From: Bacilli bacterium
Lineage (GTDB): Bacteria; Bacillota_I; Bacilli_A; RFN20; CAG-826
Length of the DNA: 64,000 nucleotides
Direction: 5' to 3'
NCBI GenBank assembly: GCA_016298185.1
Contig: JAEDDA010000001.1
Span: forward strand, 59,878-123,877
Position 1 is the first letter of the stretch. Each line of letters starts with the position of its first letter. A program made the translations under genes and the position numbers. The notes under the pieces are model-generated. The model did not search any database, was not told where the DNA came from, and worked only from the letters and a program-made list of their open reading frames with translations. Below, piece after piece: positions 44,994 to 54,189 of this stretch.

Positions 44994-46241
44994 TTATCTA
45001 GCCTCCAATCTCAAGGTTACTTCATCCTTGATTAGGTCTAATTTATCTTTAGATAACTTCACCATTACCATCTCACTTGGAATGAGAACTGGTTTCATAA
45101 TTTTTGCGACTTGCTCACCGTTACTTTCAATGATTAGCCAGACATCTTTAACTGGTTTTCTGACGCGGAATTTGAAAGTCACATCTTCTTGGTTATCTCT
45201 ATTAATTTCTTGTGGAACAACATAGGAAATTCCATCTTTTGGTGTTACTAAAACCTTATTGCCTCTAGCGAGTTCGCCTTTGAGGTACATAGCAGCACCA
45301 TGACCCGCTAATCTGCCTTCATCAGTGACAAAGTCAACGACGTCATGAACGTGTAAACAGTTACCGCATGAGAAGATACCTGGAATCATGGTTTCCATAT
45401 GTTCATTAACTTTTGCACCTTTAGTGCTACTTGCAGGACAATCTATATTATTTAATAAGGATATATAAGGTATTAAACCGACAGAGAGAATTAAAGTATC
45501 ACATTCGATTTCCATTTCTGTTCCTGGAATGAACTGCATCTTTTCATCAACCGCCGATAAAACAACTTTCTCTAATCTATCTTTCCCGATGACTTTAGAG
45601 ACACTTCTACTTAAGTAGAGTGGAATATTATAGTCATTTAAGCATTGGGCAATATTTCTATTTAAACCATTGCTATATGGCATAATTTCGCTCACACAGA
45701 TAACTTTTGCGCCTTCAAGAGTTAAACGTCTAGCCATGATTAAGCCAATATCACCACTGCCTAAAATGACAATTCTCTTGCCACATAGATAACCGTGGAT
45801 ATTTAAATACTTTTGTGCGGTTCCTGCGGTAATGATCCCTGCGCATCTATCACCAGGAATTTGAATCGCACCAGCGCCTCTTTCATAGCAGCCTGTAGCC
45901 ATGACGATAGCTTTAGCTTGAAGGGTTTCAACACCCTTATCTTTACTACTAATAGTAACAATCTTATCCTTGGTCATACCGATAACCATGGAGTTTGTCA
46001 TATAAGGAATCTTTAATTCTTCGACTTGAGAAACAAAACGAGAAAGATATTCTGGTCCGGTTAATTCTTCTTTAAATTCGGTTAAGCCAAAGCCGTTATG
46101 AATGCATTGATTTAAGATACCACCGAGATTTTCATCTCTTTCAACGATTAAGATATCATCAATACCTTCTTTTTTGGCTTGGATAGCCGCAGCCATACCT
46201 GCGGATCCGCCACCAATAACTAATAAATCTATGGTACGCAT
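44994..46241 (-). CDS. NAD(P)/FAD-dependent oxidoreductase of a glycerol-3-phosphate dehydrogenase-like system
   Basis: The protein (415 residues) has an N-terminal FAD-binding GGGSAGMAAAIQAKK and an internal NAD(P)-binding GSGDIGLIMARRL near residue 160. MATGCYERGAGA and the CGNCLHVHDVVDF segment fit the nitrite reductase/sarcosine oxidase-alpha-like group. With its two neighbours it probably moves electrons from glycerol-3-phosphate, or a similar polyol phosphate, to NAD. The exact substrate is inferred from context only. Confidence 0.8.
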   Translation of the reverse strand: MRTIDLLVIGGGSAGMAAAIQAKKEGIDDILIVERDENLGGILNQCIHNGFGLTEFKEELTGPEYLSRFVSQVEELKIPYMTNSMVIGMTKDKIVTISSKDKGVETLQAKAIVMATGCYERGAGAIQIPGDRCAGIITAGTAQKYLNIHGYLCGKRIVILGSGDIGLIMARRLTLEGAKVICVSEIMPYSNGLNRNIAQCLNDYNIPLYLSRSVSKVIGKDRLEKVVLSAVDEKMQFIPGTEMEIECDTLILSVGLIPYISLLNNIDCPASSTKGAKVNEHMETMIPGIFSCGNCLHVHDVVDFVTDEGRLAGHGAAMYLKGELARGNKVLVTPKDGISYVVPQEINRDNQEDVTFKFRVRKPVKDVWLIIESNGEQVAKIMKPVLIPSEMVMVKLSKDKLDLIKDEVTLRLEAR

Positions 46242-46242
46242 A

Positions 46243-47685
46243 TTATCTTCCTCCTTTGATCTTTTCTAAAAGGATTGGAGAGAATTCTCCATCATAGGAT
46301 ATCTCCAAAGGAGATACTCCATAATATTTAGCTAAGATAAGAACGACACTTGGTTGACAGAAACCACCTTGGCATTTGCCAAATCCGGCTCTAGTTCTTC
46401 TCTTTAAGGCCTTCACGGAATGTGGAGGAACACTACGAGATAAAACATCTAAAATTTCACCAAGAGTAACCTTTTCACAGTTACAGATGATTTGAGAATA
46501 GTTTTCGTGTTCATTCACAAACTTATAATCTTTTTCTTCTATCGCGTTAGATAAACGATGATATTTTCTAACGCATGGATTGTAATCTTTCTTTTCACTA
46601 AGTTCGATTAAAGGTCTTACTAATCTCTCAACAACATATTCACCAATGGCAGGGGAAGAAACAAATCCTGGAGATTCGATACCACCGACATTGATGAAGT
46701 TTTTATCACTTTTTGCGTATTCTATGACAAAGTCATGTCTTGTACAAGTTGGTCTAGTACCCGCAAAAACTCTAATGACTTGATTAAATGGAATATTAGG
46801 AACCATTTCTGTAGCTTGGGCTCTAATAGTATTTAATGTTAATGGGTCAGTTGTGACATCGCTTGGATCATCATCGAGTTCACTACTTGGTCCCACTAAA
46901 TAGTTACCACTTGTGGTCATGGTTACCAAGATTCCTTTACCTTTTTCACTTGGTAATGGGAAGATTGTGTGATTCACTAAACCCGCTTTATAGTGATCTA
47001 ATACAAAATATTCACCTTTTCTTGGTGTGATTTTCCAATCAATTGGTTCCACCATAGAAGCAATCTTATCAGCGAATGCACCAGCGGCGTTAATAATAAC
47101 CTTAGAAAAGAATTCGCCCTTTTGAGTAACAACTTTATAGAGGTCTTCTTTTTTATTAATGGATTTAACTTCTTGGTTTAAGAATAATTTCACACCATTA
47201 TCGACAGCGTTTTCCACTGCGTGAACCACGAAATTAAAGACATCAACAATACCTGCGGTTGGGGCGAAAAGCGCGCCTTTTACGCATGGATTGATGTTTG
47301 GTTCCATCTTTTTCACTTCTTCTGCGGATAAAATTTCCACAGGAACATTATTTTGCTTGCTTCTTTCTGCGAGTTCTTTTAGAACTGGGAGTTGCTCATC
47401 ATATAAAGCGACAGTTAAAGAACCAACTCTTTTAAAATGAACATCGAGTTCTTCACAGATTTTGTCAAACATCGCATTTCCTGCGACATTAAACTTTGCT
47501 TTGTTTGTTCCTGGCACTGGGTCATATCCACTATGGACAATCGCACTATTTGCGTTACTAGTTAAATTTCCGACATCATTTTCTTTATCTAATAATGCGA
47601 CTTTGACATCGTATTTAGATAAGTTTCTGGCAATCATCGCTCCTGTAACGCCCGCGCCAATAATTAATACATCAAATTTTTCCAT
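46243..47685 (-). CDS. GlpA-like FAD-dependent glycerol-3-phosphate dehydrogenase with BFD-type iron-sulfur domain
   Basis: A DAO-type flavoprotein: GAGVTGAMIARNLSKYD at the start binds FAD, and NSAIVHSGYDP follows. After about residue 395 comes a [2Fe-2S] BFD-like domain with CNCEKVT and CQGGFCQP. The length of 480 residues fits the GlpA/LhgO group. GAGGTGAT precedes the ATG. It follows cls by 11 nt and precedes two partner genes with one-base gaps, so it is part of one operon linked to glycerophospholipid metabolism. Confidence 0.82.
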   Translation of the reverse strand: MEKFDVLIIGAGVTGAMIARNLSKYDVKVALLDKENDVGNLTSNANSAIVHSGYDPVPGTNKAKFNVAGNAMFDKICEELDVHFKRVGSLTVALYDEQLPVLKELAERSKQNNVPVEILSAEEVKKMEPNINPCVKGALFAPTAGIVDVFNFVVHAVENAVDNGVKLFLNQEVKSINKKEDLYKVVTQKGEFFSKVIINAAGAFADKIASMVEPIDWKITPRKGEYFVLDHYKAGLVNHTIFPLPSEKGKGILVTMTTSGNYLVGPSSELDDDPSDVTTDPLTLNTIRAQATEMVPNIPFNQVIRVFAGTRPTCTRHDFVIEYAKSDKNFINVGGIESPGFVSSPAIGEYVVERLVRPLIELSEKKDYNPCVRKYHRLSNAIEEKDYKFVNEHENYSQIICNCEKVTLGEILDVLSRSVPPHSVKALKRRTRAGFGKCQGGFCQPSVVLILAKYYGVSPLEISYDGEFSPILLEKIKGGR

Positions 47686-47696
47686 TTATATCACCT

Positions 47697-49298
47697 CTAT
47701 AATAACGGAGTAATAATCTTTACAATTGAGCAGAACCATCTTGTTCCTAACTTTAATTTAAAGTTGCTTGGAACCTTTTGTGACTCGGCAATCATTTCAT
47801 CAAAGTCTTTACGAATATCTCTCATACAGTGGTTCTTATATAAAAGTGTGCCACATTCAAAGTGATGGACTAAGCTTCTAAAGTCAAAGTTAATCGTACC
47901 GACAAAGGCCAATTCGTCATCGGCTAAAATAGTCTTCATATGGTTAAATCCAGGTGTATAGGTATAAATATTTATACCTGACTTTATTAACCAAGAGAAA
48001 TAAGACTTCGCAACTGCGTAAATTGGTTTCTTATCAGGAATACCAGGAAGAATGAGATTCACTTCCACTCCTCTAAGCGCAGCATTTCTCATCGCATCTA
48101 ATAATTGATAAGTCGGCACTAAATATGGTGTGGAGATAAAAACTCTCTTTTTCGCGTAGTTAAGGATATTGATGTAATTTTGTTCACCGATAAGGGCATC
48201 ATCAATACCGCCAGGACCATCGCCAAATGGCATAACAAATCCTTCATCATCATATCTTGGATATTGATATCCGAGGTATTTATTGTAATCACTCACGCTT
48301 TGAGCGCATAAGTCGTAGTTTTGTAAGAAAGTAGCGATTAAATTATTCATCGCACTACCTTCGATTTTCACCATCGTGTCTTTCCAGTAGCCAAATCTCT
48401 TGATGATATTTCCATATTCATCCGCTAAGTTCATACCACCAGTAAAGGCCATTTGATGATCGATAATAACAATCTTTCTATGATCACGGTTGTTGTAAAC
48501 GCCAGAAAGGATTGGTTTAAATGGATGGAACTTAAAGCACTTAATCCCATATTTTCCGAGTATTCTAGGAGTTCTTGCCGAGATTGTTCCACTACAACCC
48601 ATATCATCATAGATGATCCTGACATCTACACCCTCTTTTGCTTTTTGGATTAAGATGTCTTTAGTTTGGTTCCATAACTCACCATCAGTGATGATAAAGA
48701 ATTCAATAAAGATAAATTCTTTGGCTTTTTTTAAGGATTCTAACATATCAGGGAAGAATTCCTCACCTGTTTTATAATATGTCACTCGATTGTGCTTATG
48801 AACGCCTAATTCTGTAGTATTAGATATATATCTAAATGTTCCGACCGCTCTTCCGAGTTCATCTTCATATTCTTCTTCTTTTAATTTGTTTAACTTGAAA
48901 TGTGCGTTATACGCATTTCTTGTGGCATCAACCACTATCCTGTCACTTTTCTTAAGTCCATGATTTCCAAATAATAGGAATAAGATAGAGAAAGAGAATG
49001 GAAGCAGAAGCATACCAACAATCCAAGGAATCTTAAATTCTGGATCTTCGTGTCTATTGATAATTTTAAAGAAGATGATAAGTGAAAAGAAGAAAGCCAG
49101 CGTTCTTAAAAAGAGATAAGTACCACTCACTATCCATTTTACTGTGTCAGTGGTTCCTGATTCATTGATTTGATTAAGCACTATTTCAACGACTGCTTCA
49201 AAGAAAAATTGGAAGAAGATGAAAAACACTAACTCAATAAGGAGTAAAAAGATAATTAAGAAATATCCACTAAATAAATTACGAAAAAACTTCTTCAT
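47697..49298 (-). CDS. cls: cardiolipin synthase
   Basis: The enzyme condenses two phosphatidylglycerol molecules to cardiolipin. Two or three N-terminal membrane helices (about residues 10-110) precede two phospholipase D motifs, with HRKIVIID in the first and HMKTILAD in the second. The start at 49298 gives 533 residues, a normal length; no ribosome binding site lies before it. It heads the operon with the glycerol-3-phosphate dehydrogenase-like trio; cardiolipin synthesis releases glycerol, which may explain the pairing. Confidence 0.93.
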   Translation of the reverse strand: MKKFFRNLFSGYFLIIFLLLIELVFFIFFQFFFEAVVEIVLNQINESGTTDTVKWIVSGTYLFLRTLAFFFSLIIFFKIINRHEDPEFKIPWIVGMLLLPFSFSILFLLFGNHGLKKSDRIVVDATRNAYNAHFKLNKLKEEEYEDELGRAVGTFRYISNTTELGVHKHNRVTYYKTGEEFFPDMLESLKKAKEFIFIEFFIITDGELWNQTKDILIQKAKEGVDVRIIYDDMGCSGTISARTPRILGKYGIKCFKFHPFKPILSGVYNNRDHRKIVIIDHQMAFTGGMNLADEYGNIIKRFGYWKDTMVKIEGSAMNNLIATFLQNYDLCAQSVSDYNKYLGYQYPRYDDEGFVMPFGDGPGGIDDALIGEQNYINILNYAKKRVFISTPYLVPTYQLLDAMRNAALRGVEVNLILPGIPDKKPIYAVAKSYFSWLIKSGINIYTYTPGFNHMKTILADDELAFVGTINFDFRSLVHHFECGTLLYKNHCMRDIRKDFDEMIAESQKVPSNFKLKLGTRWFCSIVKIITPLL

Positions 49299-49313
49299 AA
49301 TAAGTCTTTTACT

Positions 49314-49342
49314 ATGATAACACAAAAATATAATTGTGTTAA
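49314..49342 (-). promoter_or_regulatory. promoter of cls
   Basis: Minus strand TTAACA (49342-49337), 17 nt, TATCAT (49319-49314). The predicted leader is only about 8 nt and has no ribosome binding site. Confidence 0.55.
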
Positions 49343-49366
49343 TTTACTGAAAAGTAAGTTTATAGG

Positions 49367-49398
49367 AAAATAAAAAGCCCAACCACGAAGATTGAGCT
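49367..49398 (-). terminator. intrinsic terminator of pnp
   Basis: Minus strand: AGCTCAATC-N5-GGTTGGGCT stem (two G-U pairs) followed by TTTTATTTT. Confidence 0.85.
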
Positions 49399-49410
49399 TA
49401 TTTTATAAGG

Positions 49411-51612
49411 TTATTTTTTAAATTTTCTTGGACCTTTGTGAGAATTATCTGGACGAGATAAGTGTTCAGTTTTAGCTGGTCTTTCTTCAAAATTCTCTGG
49501 TTTTGGTTCAAATTCTTTATGAGAAACCTTAACTTTACCTTTTTCGTCGATTTCGATAACTCTTACTTTTAAGGTATCGCCGACTTTAACAACGTCGCTA
49601 GCGCGGTTGATGAATCCCCAACCTAATCTAGAAACGTGGCATAAACCTTCAACGTTACCGAATAATTTCACAAAGGCACCGTATTCTTCAACACGTGTGA
49701 CTTCACCTTCGAAGTCTTCACCAACTTTGGCTTCTCTCACGATATCTTGAATAATTTGTTTAGCCTTGTTGATGGTTTCTCTATCCATATGATAGATGGT
49801 GACTTGACCGTTATCTTCAATATCGATCTTTACGTTATCGCACTTAGCAATAATGTCATTGATGACTTTACCGCCTGTACCGATAACATCTCTGATCTTA
49901 TCAACATCAATCATGAAGGTATCCATCTTAGGAGCGTATTTACCGACATCTGGTCTTGGTTCGGAGATGGCTTTAGCCATAACTTCGCGAATTTTCGCTC
50001 TAGCATCATTAGCTTGTGCTAAAGCTTCTTTTAAGACATCTCTGGTAACACCCTTAATTTTGATATCCATTTGTAAGGCTGTAATACCTTTTTCGGTACC
50101 AGCAACCTTGAAGTCCATATCACCGAAGTGGTCTTCTAAACCTTGAATATCAGTGAGAATTGTATATGGATGTTTGCCATCTAATGGACCAGAAGTAATT
50201 AAGCCCATCGCAATGCCACTAACCATAGCTTTGATTGGTACACCTGCGGCCATTAAAGACATACAGGAAGCACAGATACTAGCTTGTGAGCTAGAACCAT
50301 TACTTTCGCAAACTTCAGCAACTGTTCTAATTGTGTATGGGAATTCTTCTTCGGAAGGAATGACATAACTTAAGGCTCTTTCACCTAAAGCGCCATGTCC
50401 GATTTCTCTTCTACCTGGTGAACCCATTCTACCAACTTCACCAACGGAATATGGTGGGAAGTTATAATGATGCATCCAGTGTTTGGTTTCTTCTGGAGTT
50501 AAGTTATCAATGATTTGTTCATCGCTCTTAGCACCTAATGTGGTAATAGAGATAACTTGTGTTTGTCCACGGGTGAACATCGCACTACCATGAACTCTTG
50601 GTAATAAATCGACTTGTGCGTCTAATGGACGGATTTCATCAACCTTACGACCATCAGGTCTAATCTTTTCTTCAGTGATCAATCTTCTAACTTCGTTAGC
50701 GACTAATAATTCTAAAGTTTCATTGACCATGTGCATAACTTTTTGATGTGTTTTTTCATCTGGGTAGCTACGTGTGTCATAGTCATCTAAGATTTCATCT
50801 TCGATTGCGTCGATTGCGTCTTGTCTTTCGAGTTTATCAAAGATAGAGATAGCTTTCTTTAATCTTTCGTTTGCTCTTTCAGTGACATCCTTTTCAATTT
50901 CAGGATCGCACTTATAGAGTTCGATTTCTCTTTTTGGTTTGCCGATTTCTTTAATGATTTCTTCTTGCCAAGCACATAATTTCTTAATAGCTTCGTGACC
51001 GAACATTAAAGCATCTAACATTTCTTCTTCGCTTAATTGATCCGCACCGGCTTCAACCATGTTAATGGCTTCTTTTGTACCAGCAACTGATAAATTAAGG
51101 TCACTCTTTTCTTTTTCTTCCACTGTTGGGTTGATGATAAATTTGCCATCAACTCTACCGACTTGGACACCAGCGATTGGGCCATCAAATGGAATGTCGG
51201 AAATACCTAATGCTAAGGAAGAACCAAGCATTGCGGTCATTTCTGGTGTGCAATCTTGATCAACAGACATAACTGTGTTGACGATTTGCACTTCGTTTCT
51301 AAAACCTTCTGAGAACATTGGTCTAATTGGACGATCAATTAATCTCGCGGTTAATGTGGCATGTTCACCAGCACGACCTTCTCTTCTTAAGAAGGAGCCT
51401 GGGATTTTGCCGACTGCGTATTGCTTTTCTTCATAACCAACTGTTAGCGGGAAGAAATCACCTTCTTTAGGTTCATCTGAGCAACACGCTGTGGAAAGAA
51501 CAACTGTTTCGTTTAATCTAACTAAGACTGCGCCATCAGCTTGTTTGGCGATTTCGCCTGCTTCGACAACGAATTTCTTTCCTTCGAATTCTAATTCGAA
51601 TACTCTTTTCAT
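49411..51612 (-). CDS. pnp: polyribonucleotide nucleotidyltransferase (PNPase)
   Basis: PNPase degrades RNA 3' to 5' with phosphate and joins the degradosome. Two RNase PH domains are separated by a helical domain; the second has [15 protein letters not shown] and [17 protein letters not shown] domain ([12 protein letters not shown] near residue 568) and an S1 domain ([19 protein letters not shown]) follow. The length of 733 residues is normal. GAGGT precedes the ATG. The rpsO-pnp order is conserved in bacteria, here with a terminator and a new promoter between them. Confidence 0.98.
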   Translation of the reverse strand: MKRVFELEFEGKKFVVEAGEIAKQADGAVLVRLNETVVLSTACCSDEPKEGDFFPLTVGYEEKQYAVGKIPGSFLRREGRAGEHATLTARLIDRPIRPMFSEGFRNEVQIVNTVMSVDQDCTPEMTAMLGSSLALGISDIPFDGPIAGVQVGRVDGKFIINPTVEEKEKSDLNLSVAGTKEAINMVEAGADQLSEEEMLDALMFGHEAIKKLCAWQEEIIKEIGKPKREIELYKCDPEIEKDVTERANERLKKAISIFDKLERQDAIDAIEDEILDDYDTRSYPDEKTHQKVMHMVNETLELLVANEVRRLITEEKIRPDGRKVDEIRPLDAQVDLLPRVHGSAMFTRGQTQVISITTLGAKSDEQIIDNLTPEETKHWMHHYNFPPYSVGEVGRMGSPGRREIGHGALGERALSYVIPSEEEFPYTIRTVAEVCESNGSSSQASICASCMSLMAAGVPIKAMVSGIAMGLITSGPLDGKHPYTILTDIQGLEDHFGDMDFKVAGTEKGITALQMDIKIKGVTRDVLKEALAQANDARAKIREVMAKAISEPRPDVGKYAPKMDTFMIDVDKIRDVIGTGGKVINDIIAKCDNVKIDIEDNGQVTIYHMDRETINKAKQIIQDIVREAKVGEDFEGEVTRVEEYGAFVKLFGNVEGLCHVSRLGWGFINRASDVVKVGDTLKVRVIEIDEKGKVKVSHKEFEPKPENFEERPAKTEHLSRPDNSHKGPRKFKK

Positions 51613-51646
51613 TCTTTTACCTCTTTTTCAAAATATATACGGGTCT

Positions 51647-51674
51647 ATTATATACTGAATAAAACTCATTACAA
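51647..51674 (-). promoter_or_regulatory. pnp promoter
   Basis: Minus strand TTGTAA (51674-51669), 16 nt, TATAAT (51652-51647). Confidence 0.6.
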
Positions 51675-51683
51675 GAGTTTTAT

Positions 51684-51710
51684 AAATAAAAAAATCACCA
51701 AGCGGTGATT
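51684..51710 (-). terminator. intrinsic terminator of rpsO
   Basis: Minus strand: AATCACC-GCTT-GGTGATT stem followed by TTTTTATTT. Confidence 0.9.
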
Positions 51711-51731
51711 CTTTCATTCTTACTGACTAGA

Positions 51732-52001
51732 TTATTTACGTAATCCGAGTTCGACAATGAGCTTTAAATATGCTTCACGGTCGGTTCTGATGAGGTAGTC
51801 TAATAAACTACGTCTTTGTCCGACTAAGACTGATAATGCACGTTTGCTAGAAGCGTCATTGTGGTTAGCCTTCATGTGAGCGGTTAAAGCGTTGATTTGT
51901 TCGGTTAATAATGCGACTTGGACTTGGACTGAACCTGTGTCTTTTTCGTTTTTACCAAACTTTTTGACGAGTTCTGCTTTTCTTTCTTTTGTTAAAGCCA
52001 T
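51732..52001 (-). CDS. rpsO: 30S ribosomal protein S15
   Basis: S15 binds the central domain of 16S rRNA and nucleates platform assembly. The 89-residue protein shows the FGKNEKDTGSVQVQVALLTEQI region, the HNDASSKRALSVLVGQRRSLLDYL helices and the usual LGLRK end. A strong AAGGAGG precedes the ATG. The 80-nt leader upstream is structured and may be an S15 autoregulation site. Confidence 0.99.
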   Translation of the reverse strand: MALTKERKAELVKKFGKNEKDTGSVQVQVALLTEQINALTAHMKANHNDASSKRALSVLVGQRRSLLDYLIRTDREAYLKLIVELGLRK

Positions 52002-52082
52002 AACTTGTTTCCTCCTTCTTTAATTCTTAACTTACTCCCAGGAAATCGTTGAGGATTCGTAATTCCCGAGGGAAAGTCGCCG
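52002..52082 (-). promoter_or_regulatory. structured 5' leader of rpsO, candidate S15 autoregulatory site
   Basis: The leader contains short complementary blocks (TTTCCC with GGGA, GGAAT with ATTCC-like arms, and CCTGGGAG) between the start site and the ribosome binding site. S15 controls its own mRNA in several bacteria through unrelated structures, so a similar role here is plausible but inferred. Confidence 0.4.
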
Positions 52083-52088
52083 GTTATT

Positions 52089-52117
52089 ATAATAAAGTTA
52101 AAAACTTATTATTGCAA
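52089..52117 (-). promoter_or_regulatory. rpsO promoter
   Basis: Minus strand TTGCAA (52117-52112), 17 nt, TATTAT (52094-52089). It overlaps the last codons of no gene; the EFR1 gene ends at 52126. Confidence 0.6.
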
Positions 52118-52125
52118 AGTATTTC

Positions 52126-52800
52126 TTAATAAATTTCGATTTCCTTCTTTTTCTGGCTCTTAAGATAATCCTTAAGTAGCGGTGATAATTCGAATTCAAG
52201 TGCATCATGTGGACATGCAAAATAGCACTTCAAACATCTAATACAGCGCTTATCCACAACACCATTATGGATATGACTACAAACCTTGTTACATTCCCCA
52301 CAGTTAATACAGTCATCATTCTTATAAATTGTGACGCTTAAACGGTGTCTGGTATTCGGCAAAATCTTCGCGAAAATATTTCTCTTTTGCTTAGTAAAAA
52401 TTGCTTCTGAATCTCTATCAATTAAAGCAATGATATTATCTATTTTATCAAACTCATTAAATGATTTATCATTTAACAAATAGGTATGCTTACATGGAAC
52501 ATAGGCTCCACCCACTACTGAGTCATGAAGAATCTTTTGTACTTCATTTAACACATCTCCGTGTTTCATTTTGCCATATGTAAGTACTAAAACAGCTTTA
52601 TGAAATTTAAGTCCTTTTAGTGGTCTTACTATTGTTTTGGGAACGCTTTGATAATGAATAGGAAAAACGAGAAAAATGTCATCAAATGTCTTCTCTTTTA
52701 AACTCATTAATTCACATAATTCATATCCGGTTTTTTCGGATATATATTTAGCGATTTTTAATGATTCACCTGTGTTAGACCAATATATAACTGCGTTCAT
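52126..52800 (-). CDS. EFR1-type protein: flavodoxin-like domain plus 2[4Fe-4S] ferredoxin
   Basis: The start MNAVIYWSNTGESLKIAKYI has the flavodoxin FMN-phosphate loop (SNTGES). The C-terminal third carries two ferredoxin clusters: CINCGECNKVC and CIRCLKCYFACP. The 224-residue protein should carry electrons through FMN and two [4Fe-4S] clusters. The ATG at 52800 overlaps the stop of the PP-loop gene (ATGA), which strongly suggests joint function. Upstream in the same operon, ribF supplies FMN. Confidence 0.85.
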   Translation of the reverse strand: MNAVIYWSNTGESLKIAKYISEKTGYELCELMSLKEKTFDDIFLVFPIHYQSVPKTIVRPLKGLKFHKAVLVLTYGKMKHGDVLNEVQKILHDSVVGGAYVPCKHTYLLNDKSFNEFDKIDNIIALIDRDSEAIFTKQKRNIFAKILPNTRHRLSVTIYKNDDCINCGECNKVCSHIHNGVVDKRCIRCLKCYFACPHDALEFELSPLLKDYLKSQKKKEIEIY

Positions 52801-54188
52801 CGATTTATAAACTCTTTCATAATCGCGCATTCAGGAACTTCCTCTAAAGAGAATCCTAAGCAATTATTAATTTCATCCATCGCTTCTTCTTTAGTTAAAC
52901 ACTTACTTCTTGTAGCGATGGCCATTTCAATCGCTGAGAAAGGAATCATTTGTGATCTCATATGGTAAAAACGAGAAAACTGAGAATATTCTTTACACTT
53001 CTCAATCTTACAACTTGTATGTAATCCTTTATTGCCATAATCTGGAGAAACCCAACCGCATTCTTTGGTGATAACGTCTTTGACGTTCTTCCAGTTATAT
53101 TCACCACCGGCAATCTCATCAAAATCCACTTGGACAAAGCGAGGAATATTGCCTGACCAAGATGAGGAACGAATCGCTCTTTTCAGTGGTTTTGTTAATA
53201 AAGGAATCTCTTTAATGGCTTTACAAACATTTGTTACTAATTCGTTGTTATATCCCGCGATAGTTTTAAATTTAGAATCACCATATGCTAATTGTTTCAT
53301 CGTGGCTAAAGTATGGAACTGGCCACTTCTAAATGGAGGATGTAATGTAATTACTCTTCCCACATTAAGCATAAAGTTTAAGAAGTTGTTCTTAGCGAAC
53401 TTATACGCCATTAAAGGCGCCATATGGTTATAGTAAAGTCCAGCAACTTGAGATGGTTCATTGCCCACCACAAAATAAGGAACTTTATTTGCCACTAGTT
53501 CAGGATAGAAAAGAATATAAGCTAAAGATGGACACATACAGGTGTTTTCATTTAATTCATATGTCTTGTTATATATCTTTTTAAGGACATCACTAGATAC
53601 ATACCTAGTTATAAATTCCACATTAGGAAGTTTCTTTTTCGCATTCTCAATTGATTGTCTCGCACAATCAGACATATAAGGTATTTCCCAAGTGAGTGAA
53701 AGCACTCTTAAATTAAGAACTTTGCTTAAGTAATAGAGTAAATATGTTGAGTCTTTACCACCTGTATAAAATACCGCAACATCAAAGCGAGATTTCTTAC
53801 TTCTTGGGAATGTATTAACAACGGGATTAACACCTTTAAGTTGTTCTAAGACTTCTTTTGTCTGACAGATTGGACAAAGTCCATTTTCATCAAATTCCAC
53901 ACCTGGAACCATATAGTCATTCATCGCACATTCCTTACAGAATCTAGCTTCGGTAATGGATTTAGGAATCTTATGATAATTCTCTTCTTTAACCACTACA
54001 CCAAATTTAATAAGTTTTGATATAGTCTTACTTTCTTCTTCATTTAATTCTTTTGGAAGACTGTGGATAATCTCTAATTGTTTCTTATTAACTTTGATCT
54101 CATTTTTAAACATTTGACCTTTGTTTCTAAGACCATAATAAAAGAACTTATTCCCCTTCTCTTTCCAACGGGATTGCAAAACAAACAT
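52797..54188 (-). CDS. PP-loop ATPase, N-acetyl-sugar-amidotransferase-like
   Basis: A 463-residue protein with a unique N-terminal extension of about 75 residues. Then follows FCKEC...VPGVEFDENGLCPIC, the two-CxxC opening of WbpG/PseA-type amidotransferases, and the pyrophosphatase loop FYTGGKDSTYLLY near residue 141. Further cysteines lie in NTCMCPS and TSCKIEKC. No sugar biosynthesis gene and no glutaminase partner lies nearby; the next gene is a flavodoxin-ferredoxin. It could be a sulfur or amino transfer enzyme acting on an unknown substrate. The ATG at 54188 is chosen because GGAG lies 6 nt upstream. Confidence 0.7.
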   Translation of the reverse strand: MFVLQSRWKEKGNKFFYYGLRNKGQMFKNEIKVNKKQLEIIHSLPKELNEEESKTISKLIKFGVVVKEENYHKIPKSITEARFCKECAMNDYMVPGVEFDENGLCPICQTKEVLEQLKGVNPVVNTFPRSKKSRFDVAVFYTGGKDSTYLLYYLSKVLNLRVLSLTWEIPYMSDCARQSIENAKKKLPNVEFITRYVSSDVLKKIYNKTYELNENTCMCPSLAYILFYPELVANKVPYFVVGNEPSQVAGLYYNHMAPLMAYKFAKNNFLNFMLNVGRVITLHPPFRSGQFHTLATMKQLAYGDSKFKTIAGYNNELVTNVCKAIKEIPLLTKPLKRAIRSSSWSGNIPRFVQVDFDEIAGGEYNWKNVKDVITKECGWVSPDYGNKGLHTSCKIEKCKEYSQFSRFYHMRSQMIPFSAIEMAIATRSKCLTKEEAMDEINNCLGFSLEEVPECAIMKEFINR

Positions 54189-54189
54189 A

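Noticed and set aside
53065..53433. Plus-strand open frame of 122 codons opposite the PP-loop gene
   Set aside because: Shadow of the coding strand; no ribosome binding site and no recognisable protein features.
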